From CAVIQK01 sp963644945 (GTDB taxonomy: Bacteria > Bacillota > Clostridia > Christensenellales > DTU072): 18,800 bases of DNA. Each line of letters starts with the position of its first letter. The stretch's first letter is position 1. Where the stretch lies: assembly GCA_963644945.1 (NCBI GenBank), contig CAVIQK010000014.1, forward strand, positions 1-18,800, given 5' to 3'. A model generated the notes under the pieces. The model saw only the letters and a program-made list of their open reading frames with translations. It had not been told where the DNA came from and searched no databases. Of the stretch, positions 1 to 6,067 are shown piece by piece. The position numbers were made by a program, and so were the translations under genes.

Positions 1-36
1 AATAGTTGCAACATCCTTACAAAGAGGTTGAACAAT

Positions 37-240
37 ATGGAATTTAAAGATCAAATTAAGTACGCAAGAGAAACCGTACACATGAGCCAACAAGAATTTG
101 CTTCCGCCATTGGAGTTGCACATTCTTCACTAAATCGCTGGGAATTGGGTGTTCGCAAGCCTACGTATGCCCTACAGCGAAAGTTTTACGATTACTGCAA
201 ACACAACGGAATAATATTTGAGGAGAATAGACATGAATAA
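37..240 (+). CDS. Small XRE-family HTH regulator upstream of hsdM
   Basis: A 67-residue protein that is almost entirely a helix-turn-helix of the XRE/Cro type. The segment MSQQEFASAIGVAHSSLNRWE (residues about 16-36) has the typical pattern of helix 2, turn and recognition helix, followed by G-x-R-K-P. The ATG at 37 is chosen over the in-frame TTG at 28 because AGAGG at 23-27 sits nine bases before the ATG and touches the TTG. Its stop overlaps the hsdM ATG by 8 bases, so the two are translationally coupled. Small XRE proteins next to restriction-modification genes often act as transcriptional controllers, and that role is inferred here from position. It has no second domain. Any promoter lies outside the window. 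Confidence 0.85.
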   Translation: MEFKDQIKYARETVHMSQQEFASAIGVAHSSLNRWELGVRKPTYALQRKFYDYCKHNGIIFEENRHE

Positions 241-2827
241 ACAAGAATTAGCATCTAAAATATGGGCGTTAGCAAATGATTTGAGAGGAAAAGTATCGGC
301 AGCAACATACAAAGATTATATGTTGGGGTTTTTGTTTTATAAATACTTGTCAGACAAAGAAGAAAAACATTTAATAGAGAAATTGGAATTCACTAGAGAA
401 ACATTAAAAGAAGTAACGGAAGACGATGATAAACTTAAAAACTATTGCATGAAAAATTTGGGATATTTCATTGCATATAAAAATCTCTTTTCTACTTGGG
501 TTGATTTAGACGTTGATTTTTCGATAGAAAACGTAACTGTTGCGTTAAGTGCATTTGATAGATTTATCGGAAAAGGCTACAAAAAAGTATTTAATGGTAT
601 CTTTACTACACTTTCTACGAGATTAACTGATTTAGGGACAACCGATCTGGACAGAACTAAAAATAGCAGAGACATAATTAAATTAGTTAAAACGATTCCA
701 ACTGATAATAGAGAAGATTATGATGTGTTAGGCTTTATCTATGAGTATTTGTTAAAGAATTTTGCAGCAAATGCAGGCAAAGCGGGAGAATTTTATACCC
801 CTCACGAAGCTTCTTTAATTATGGCAGAGATTATTGCTTACAATTTAAAGGGTGAAGACAAAATCTCCATATATGACCCAACGTCTGGCTCTGGTTCTCT
901 ACTTATAAATATTGGTCAGGCTGTTTCCAAATATTTAGGAAACAAAAACAAAGTAAAGTATTACGCACAAGAGCTAATTCCTGAAACATACAACTTAACA
1001 AGGATGAATCTTGTAATGCGTGATATAGAACCGTCTAATATTGTCGCAAGGCGTGGAGATACATTGGATAAAGACTGGCCTTATTTTGAAGACGGAGATC
1101 CGGATGCAACATATGATTATTTGCAAGTTAATGCGTGTTGTTCTAATCCGCCATATTCACAACCGTGGGAACCAAGGAGCGATTCAAGATTTGATGACTA
1201 TGGTCAAGCTCCAAAATCCAAAGCTGATTATGCTTTTCTGTTGCATAACCTATATCACCTTAAACCAGATGGAATCATGACAATTGTCCTTCCTCATGGT
1301 GTTTTGTTCCGTGGTGGAGATGAAGCTAAAATAAGAGAAAAACTAGTTAAAAAACACAATATTGAAACCATTATTGGATTGCCTGCGAATCTTTTTTATG
1401 GTACGGGTATTCCAACGATTATCATGGTTTTAAGGAAAAACCGTCCGGCTGATGATATCCTATTTATAGATGCGTCAAAAGGTTTTGCAAAAGACGGAAA
1501 CAAAAACAAATTAAGACAGCGTGACATTAGAAAAATTGTTGATACCGTAATCGCAAGAAAAGAGAGTGTCGACCATTATTCAAGATTGGTAAAATATGAT
1601 GAAATAAAGCAAAATGAATTTAATTTAAATATTCCAAGGTATGTTGATTCTAATATATCGGAAGTTCCGCATGACATATATGCATCAATGTTCGGCGGAA
1701 TACCTAATGATGAACTTGACGGCGAGAAATTCAAGAGATTTTGGAATAATTTTAAGACCTTAAAGAATGAAATTTTTGAAAGTGAAGATATTCCGTATTC
1801 ACAGGTAAAAACCGATAAGGTTATGGATGTAATTGAAAACAATGCGGAAGTAAAGGAATTTATCGAAAAACATAAAAATCAATTCGCATATTTGCACGAA
1901 TTCCTTGAAACAGAATTGCTGAATAATGTTGATTCGTTGCATATCAATTCCGAAGAAATGAAGATTGCCGAATCGATAAGAAATCACTTGCCCGAGGATA
2001 GTCTTGTTGACTATTACGATTGTTTTGAAGCATTAGATACTGTATGGCAAGACGTTGTTTTAGATTTGGAAGTTGTAAAAGAGCAAGGTTTAGAGTCTGC
2101 CAGATGTATTGACGAAGTTAAAATCTTAAAGAAAGACTCAAAGACCAAAAAACTTGAAGAAAAGGTTGTAGGATATGATGGGCGACTTGTTCCTTTCGCA
2201 TTGGTTCAAAACACTTATTTTTTAGAAGAAGCCGAAAAAGTAGCGACATTAGAAAGTAATCTCTCATGTTTCAATTCCGAAAAAGATGAGTTGCTTGATT
2301 CGATTGATCCAAATGACAAAGAAGGTCTATTAAAGGCTGATAGCGAAGATATAGATTCCAAAAAACTTAATGAAAAGATAAGTGAAATTAAAAAGCAAAT
2401 TAAACGTGGCGCTGAATTTGAAGAAGATTCGTATGAATCTATACTCCTCAATATCGATACCACAAATGACAAGATCAAGAAGACAAAAAAAGAATTAAAA
2501 GTCGCTAAGGAAGCATTAGACAAAAAAAATGAGGATAAAATCAAATCCCTTACCGATAAAGAAATCCATGATTTGTTGGTTATAAAATGGATTAACCCGA
2601 TTTGCGAAGGTATAAATTGGTTGAGCATTAAATTGATTAAAAATCTTGAAAAAGACATCAATGAACTTTGCAAGAAATATGAAATAACCTATCTCGATAT
2701 AGATAGTCAAATCAATGATACAGAGTCTGCCCTTTCTGAAATGCTTTCAGACTTAGATGCCGGTGAATTTGATAAAAAAGGCTTAAATGAACTCAAAAAA
2801 CTGCTCGGAGGTGAGCAAGATGAGTGA
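233..2827 (+). CDS. hsdM: Type I restriction-modification DNA methyltransferase subunit M, long form
   Basis: Modification subunit of a type I system. It transfers methyl from S-adenosylmethionine to N6 of adenine at sites chosen by HsdS. The N-terminal HsdM_N helical region (about 1-150) is followed by the N6-methyltransferase domain with GEFYTP (185-190), SAM motif I DPTSGSG (215-221) and catalytic NPPY (305-308). The 864 residues are well above the roughly 500 of classical HsdM. The extra C-terminal part includes a Lys/Glu-rich coiled coil at about 685-775. I prefer the ATG at 233 to the TTG at 218 because AGGAG (221-225) is correctly placed and lies inside the longer reading. It overlaps the XRE gene upstream and hsdS downstream by 8 bases each. 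No hsdR is in the window. Codons are A/T-rich compared with the minus-strand genes, consistent with horizontal transfer. Confidence 0.93.
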   Translation: MNKQELASKIWALANDLRGKVSAATYKDYMLGFLFYKYLSDKEEKHLIEKLEFTRETLKEVTEDDDKLKNYCMKNLGYFIAYKNLFSTWVDLDVDFSIENVTVALSAFDRFIGKGYKKVFNGIFTTLSTRLTDLGTTDLDRTKNSRDIIKLVKTIPTDNREDYDVLGFIYEYLLKNFAANAGKAGEFYTPHEASLIMAEIIAYNLKGEDKISIYDPTSGSGSLLINIGQAVSKYLGNKNKVKYYAQELIPETYNLTRMNLVMRDIEPSNIVARRGDTLDKDWPYFEDGDPDATYDYLQVNACCSNPPYSQPWEPRSDSRFDDYGQAPKSKADYAFLLHNLYHLKPDGIMTIVLPHGVLFRGGDEAKIREKLVKKHNIETIIGLPANLFYGTGIPTIIMVLRKNRPADDILFIDASKGFAKDGNKNKLRQRDIRKIVDTVIARKESVDHYSRLVKYDEIKQNEFNLNIPRYVDSNISEVPHDIYASMFGGIPNDELDGEKFKRFWNNFKTLKNEIFESEDIPYSQVKTDKVMDVIENNAEVKEFIEKHKNQFAYLHEFLETELLNNVDSLHINSEEMKIAESIRNHLPEDSLVDYYDCFEALDTVWQDVVLDLEVVKEQGLESARCIDEVKILKKDSKTKKLEEKVVGYDGRLVPFALVQNTYFLEEAEKVATLESNLSCFNSEKDELLDSIDPNDKEGLLKADSEDIDSKKLNEKISEIKKQIKRGAEFEEDSYESILLNIDTTNDKIKKTKKELKVAKEALDKKNEDKIKSLTDKEIHDLLVIKWINPICEGINWLSIKLIKNLEKDINELCKKYEITYLDIDSQINDTESALSEMLSDLDAGEFDKKGLNELKKLLGGEQDE

Positions 2828-3521
2828 AAAAGCATTAACCCCCCGCATTCGATTCAAAGGTTTCACTGAAGCTTGGGAACAGCGTAAATTTTGTGATGTT
2901 GCTGAATTATCGAGGGGACTAACCTATTCCCCTTCAAACATAGTTGAGCAAGGAACGAGAGTTTTGCGTTCTTCAAATATTGATGAGGAGTATTTTGTAA
3001 AGAGCGATGATGATGTATTTGTAGAAGATAGTTGTATAAATATCGACTATGCAAAAGACGGAGATATTTTAATCACTGCTGCAAATGGTTCATCAAGATT
3101 GGTAGGGAAACATGCAATTCTAGGTAATATTTCCGCTGAAAAAATTGTTCATGGCGGATTTATGTTGCTTGCTAAAACTAAAACCCCCTACTTCTTAAAT
3201 GCCTCAATGAGTTCTTCTTGGTACAAAAAATTTATTGATTTATATATTGCTGGTGGTAATGGTGCGATTGGGAATTTAAGTAAATCGGATTTAAATAATT
3301 ATGAATTTTTAGTTCCAAGTAATGAAGAACAAACAAAGATTGGTGAGTGTTTCAAAAATCTCGACTCGCTTATCACCCTTAAACATAATAAGTTACAGCC
3401 TCCAGTTATATCTAGTTTGAGAGTCTTGTTGTTTTGTATTACTCTTAAACGAAAAAAAGACCATGAAAACAAGTACCACAGTTTGAGAGTCTTGTTGTTT
3501 TGTATTACCGTCCACAAATAG
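2820..3521 (+). CDS. hsdS: Truncated type I specificity subunit HsdS, 3' end replaced by CRISPR repeat DNA
   Basis: Sequence-recognition subunit of the type I system. The start TPRIRFKGFTEAWEQRK and the segment around NYEFLVPSNEEQTKIGECF are hallmarks of HsdS: one target recognition domain (about 15-185), then the conserved helical region ending LDSLITL. Full HsdS proteins have about 400 residues and two recognition domains. This one has 233 and only one. After LITLKHNKL the protein stops resembling HsdS, and SLRVLLFCIT appears twice because the frame runs through two CRISPR repeats 66 bp (22 codons) apart. ATG 2820 is chosen for GGAGG just upstream and the 8-base overlap with hsdM. Single-domain HsdS can sometimes dimerise to make a functional subunit, but here the helix is cut short, so function is doubtful. 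It may be a pseudogene. Confidence 0.85.
   Translation: MSEKALTPRIRFKGFTEAWEQRKFCDVAELSRGLTYSPSNIVEQGTRVLRSSNIDEEYFVKSDDDVFVEDSCINIDYAKDGDILITAANGSSRLVGKHAILGNISAEKIVHGGFMLLAKTKTPYFLNASMSSSWYKKFIDLYIAGGNGAIGNLSKSDLNNYEFLVPSNEEQTKIGECFKNLDSLITLKHNKLQPPVISSLRVLLFCITLKRKKDHENKYHSLRVLLFCITVHK
3415..3516 (+). CRISPR. Remnant type II-style CRISPR array (2 repeats, 1 spacer)
   Basis: Repeat 1 is 3415-3450, exactly 36 bp, starting GTTTGAGAGTCTTG and ending CTCTTAAAC. The spacer is 3451-3480, exactly 30 bp. Repeat 2 starts at 3481 and matches repeat 1 without a mismatch for 28 bases (to 3508), then its last 8 bases differ. A 36-bp repeat with a GTTTnAGAG start and AAAC end, plus a 30-bp spacer, is the geometry of Cas9-associated (type II-A/II-C) arrays. 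The start resembles known streptococcal and enterococcal repeats from memory. A terminal repeat degenerate at its 3' end marks the trailer, so the leader and cas genes would have lain to the left, where hsdS now is. No cas gene or tracrRNA anti-repeat was found in the window, so the array is an orphan. With only two repeats this rests on geometry and identity. Confidence 0.8.
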
Positions 3522-3735
3522 CATATAAGTTGGCAAATTCAAATATGGGGACCGGCGACAAAAAAATATTACCGCATTATATGGCAATGTTTATTTGGAC
3601 TGAGTATTGTTTCTGTGTCGTAGATTATTAAAAATTCGATTTAATTAATTTTTCTTCGGCTGAGAGGAGTTGTGCGAGCATTAAAGAAAAATTAGGGGTT
3701 GGGGGTATGCGGATGGGGCGTGGATTGGGGGGGAT
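3517..3735. other. Convergent intergenic stretch with a G-run cluster
   Basis: Gap between the CRISPR remnant and the lipoprotein gene. No convincing gene, RNA or tracr-like anti-repeat was found. The only notable signal is at 3695-3733: four runs of four to seven G on the + strand, separated by 2, 9 and 8 bases. This is compatible with a loose G-quadruplex. It lies just past the terminator of the opposing lipoprotein gene. Confidence 0.5.
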
Positions 3736-3768
3736 AAAAAAATTAGGCAGATATGGTTGTCTGCCTAA
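3736..3768 (-). terminator. Rho-independent terminator of the lipoprotein gene
   Basis: Perfect 9-bp stem (3743-3751 with 3760-3768, TTAGGCAGA/TCTGCCTAA) with an 8-base loop. On the minus strand a run of seven T follows. It sits about 28 bases past the lipoprotein stop. Confidence 0.9.
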
Positions 3769-3796
3769 ATTTACGGGGAAAAGTGGGGGATTTTGG

Positions 3797-5524
3797 TTAG
3801 AGTTTAATATACATAGTCGGGACGACACCCATTATTCGATGGACGTTTCTATCATCACATGCTAAACCACTTTCATTTATGTATATATTTTCGTAGTTGT
3901 ATTGATAATAAGGCGAACGCAATAACCATTCAACGCAACCTTTGTAATATTTGTAAATTCCTTGAGCAAAAGCATAATCAGATGCTCCGATTGTTCTACC
4001 GCTATCAGATCCGCCTAAATTCTCTTTGAATCCGTATGCCGTATTAGAAACATCGTTGGCACTAAGCAAGAAAATCTTATCTTCGGTATCTTCGCACACA
4101 TAGTTATTTACACCGTTGTTATAATACAAAGCATTGTTGTTGGCATTAGCACTTACTAAACTATTGTCAACGATTGTAGTTTGAATTAACTCTTTTTGCA
4201 AACTATCAAATGCCTGTTCGTAGAACGTTTCGTTTAGCCATTTTCTAATATCGCTATTTTTGTAGTTATTACTAGCACTTGCATCGTATTGTTGTCCGTC
4301 TATTGCGGTTATACATTTAATAAGGGCAACGCCATTGGTTTCACTTAATATCTTCCACTGAATAGGATCATATTTGAACCAATAAATATTGTTTATTTTA
4401 TAACCATTATCATCTTGCACGCTATAATTCGAATTTGCAGAAAGACTTGTTTCATATGGACGATATTCTGTAAAGTAAACTCCACGATACTTTTCACCGT
4501 TGTATGCTTTGTCTATATACCACATATAATTTGCCGTAGAACCTGACTTATAATACCCGTAACTTGTCCATGCTTGATTATTATCGGTTGTAGGCAAAGT
4601 CCCTGCCGATTCGGTCAATGACGCTGTTAGGGTTGCATCGGTGACTTTAGTTTGCGGATAAGAACCAAAGGAAATTATATTGCCGCTCCTTGTATATATT
4701 GTTGCAATACAACGAGTGCATTTACCGCCTACAAAATTATGCTTTGTTTCGGGGGCTGCCGTTGATACTTCGAGAATTGCGTTGCATACTGTGCATATTT
4801 TATGTTTTTCTCTAGTTGTCAAACAATTTATTGTTGCGTCCGAGATCCAATCGCTTGGGGTGTGAGCGACTTTTTCGGTTGTGGTTTGGGCAACGATAAC
4901 GGTATTGCACACCGAACAATGCTTGCCTTCGGTCAGTCCCGTTTCGGTACATGTTGCTGCTTTTGCCGGATCTATAACTTCGGTATGGCCGAGAGCGGGA
5001 ACGGTTGCATCGGTATATTCCGTTCCGCATGTTGAACATTTATGAGTCGTATAACCGTCTGCCGTACATGTGGGGGCGACTACTTTATCTACGTAAGAAT
5101 GGGGCTTTTTGCTGTTGTCTTCTACTGTTGTATCGGTTGCATCACATCTTGTGCATTTTGCGGTTTTTGTTCCGTCTTTCGTGCATGATGAATTGTTGTC
5201 CGATGAATAGGTCGTGAAATTGTGACCGAGAGCGGAAATTATCGTGTCTTTAGATTCTTCTCCGCAAGAACATTTATGAATCGTATAACCGTCTGTCAAG
5301 CAAGTGGGGGCGACTACAAAATCTACATAACTATGAATATGCTCTGTTCCACTGACTGTTCCGCTCGGTGTTCCGCTTGGTGTTCCGCTTGGTGTTCCGC
5401 TGGCTGTTCCGCTGGCTGTTCCGCTTGATGCTCCGTTTTCTGCTTCATTACAAGCGGACAAGCAAAGTACGGCACTCATTAAAAGCACAAATATTATTGC
5501 GATAAACAAAAATTTCCTTTTCAT
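3797..5524 (-). CDS. Lipoprotein with Cys-rich CxxC repeats and a DUF6273 domain
   Basis: A 575-residue exported lipoprotein. A signal peptide (1-24) ends in lipobox LSAC, with Cys25 as the lipidation site. Next comes a linker of SGTx tetrapeptides (about 33-60). Five to six Cys-rich units follow (63-275) of the form H-S-Y-V-D ... P-T-C ... G-Y ... C-x-x-C, ending A-L-G-H. The C-terminal half (about 282-575) fits DUF6273: ISFGSYPQT near its start, DIRKWLNETF and KIFLLSANDV in the middle, then WLLRSP and a final G-V-V-P. DUF6273 is common in gut Firmicutes surface proteins and its role is unknown. The start at 5524 is chosen over upstream starts because a normal signal peptide begins there, preceded by AAGGAAGGGG. 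A promoter and terminator of its own suggest a single-gene unit. The paired cysteines could bind zinc or form disulfides, which is inference. Confidence 0.85.
   Translation of the reverse strand: MKRKFLFIAIIFVLLMSAVLCLSACNEAENGASSGTASGTASGTPSGTPSGTPSGTVSGTEHIHSYVDFVVAPTCLTDGYTIHKCSCGEESKDTIISALGHNFTTYSSDNNSSCTKDGTKTAKCTRCDATDTTVEDNSKKPHSYVDKVVAPTCTADGYTTHKCSTCGTEYTDATVPALGHTEVIDPAKAATCTETGLTEGKHCSVCNTVIVAQTTTEKVAHTPSDWISDATINCLTTREKHKICTVCNAILEVSTAAPETKHNFVGGKCTRCIATIYTRSGNIISFGSYPQTKVTDATLTASLTESAGTLPTTDNNQAWTSYGYYKSGSTANYMWYIDKAYNGEKYRGVYFTEYRPYETSLSANSNYSVQDDNGYKINNIYWFKYDPIQWKILSETNGVALIKCITAIDGQQYDASASNNYKNSDIRKWLNETFYEQAFDSLQKELIQTTIVDNSLVSANANNNALYYNNGVNNYVCEDTEDKIFLLSANDVSNTAYGFKENLGGSDSGRTIGASDYAFAQGIYKYYKGCVEWLLRSPYYQYNYENIYINESGLACDDRNVHRIMGVVPTMYIKL
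5346..5429 (-). repeat. 12-bp tandem repeat (7 units) encoding the SGTx linker
   Basis: Seven consecutive 12-bp units on the + strand of the form GTTCCGCTnGnT, starting at 5346, with small variations. Three central units differ by at most one base. They encode Ser-Gly-Thr-x on the minus strand, between the lipid anchor and the Cys-rich repeats. The unit is a multiple of three, so copy-number change keeps the frame and would alter linker length. Confidence 0.85.
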
Positions 5525-5564
5525 AGCAGTCCCCTTCCTTGTTGTGTTTTGTAAAATATATTTA

Positions 5565-5593
5565 AGAATAGCATAAAAAACCACAAAAATCAA
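5565..5593 (-). promoter_or_regulatory. Probable promoter of the lipoprotein gene
   Basis: On the minus strand TTGATT (5588-5593), a 17-base spacer, then TATTCT (5565-5570). TG lies one base before the -10, an extended -10 feature. It sits between the terminator of the preceding gene and the start codon. Confidence 0.6.
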
Positions 5594-5612
5594 CAAATAC
5601 GGGTGTCTAGGG

Positions 5613-5654
5613 TATAAAATAAGCCCGCTATCGATTGATTCGGATAACGGGCTT
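5613..5654 (-). terminator. Rho-independent terminator after anchored surface protein A
   Basis: 12-bp stem (5621-5632 with 5643-5654; AAGCCCG(U)UAUC against GAUAGCGGGCUU, one wobble pair). The following minus-strand sequence ATTTTAT is a short T-rich tail. It lies 27 bases past the stop codon at 5681. Confidence 0.8.
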
Positions 5655-5679
5655 AGGGGGTTTAGTTTACCGATTAACT

Positions 5680-6067
5680 ATTAGTCTTGTTTTTCTTCGG
5701 TGTTTTCTTCTTGTTTTTCTTCGGCTTTTTCGACTTTTTCATCTTCTTCTTTTCTGTCTTGGGGTAGGAAAGAATAGATGACTTTGATTGCTTTGTCGTC
5801 AAGTTTATGTTTTCTGTATAGGAAGAAATATCCGAGAACGTAAGCAAGTAGCAAGAGGAATATTAAGATGCCGAACACGATGCCAACGACGGCGCCGGCT
5901 TGGAGACCTTGGTTTCCTTTGTCGGTGTCTGTGCCACTTATTGTACCGCTATTTGTTGTGCCACTTGTTGTGTCGCCGGTTGTACCGCTGCCTGCTGTGC
6001 TACCGTTGGTAGAACCGCCGGCGGTTGAACTGCCGTTGGTTGAACTACCGGAACCTGAGCCTGAGCC
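5680..6067. repeat. 388-bp direct repeat, copy 1 (3' end of surface gene A)
   Basis: I find no mismatch between 5680-6067 and 7811-8198, reading both base by base at a constant offset of 2131. It covers the Ser/Gly linker, membrane helix, cytoplasmic tail and stop codon. Identity ends abruptly: upstream bases differ directly past the stop, and the other edge lies inside the Ser-Gly codons. Confidence 0.95.

Noticed and set aside
28..36. TTG start for the XRE regulator
   Set aside because: The ribosome binding site touches it. ATG 37 has proper spacing.
3393..3587. Minus-strand frame across the CRISPR repeats
   Set aside because: It contains repeat DNA read backwards, with no ribosome binding site or recognisable domain.
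3517..3735. Possible tracrRNA or short gene after the CRISPR remnant
   Set aside because: No stretch complementary to the repeat was found. The short frames (for example from about 3535 to 3630) have no ribosome binding site or family resemblance.
5222..5428. Plus-strand reading frame ending in a run of CSA repeats
   Set aside because: It is the antisense of the SGTx tandem repeat in the lipoprotein gene, with no ribosome binding site.
5788..6012. Plus-strand Cys/Arg-rich frame that recurs at 7919-8143
   Set aside because: It appears twice only because the 388-bp repeat is duplicated. It is antisense to the linker and anchor of the surface proteins.
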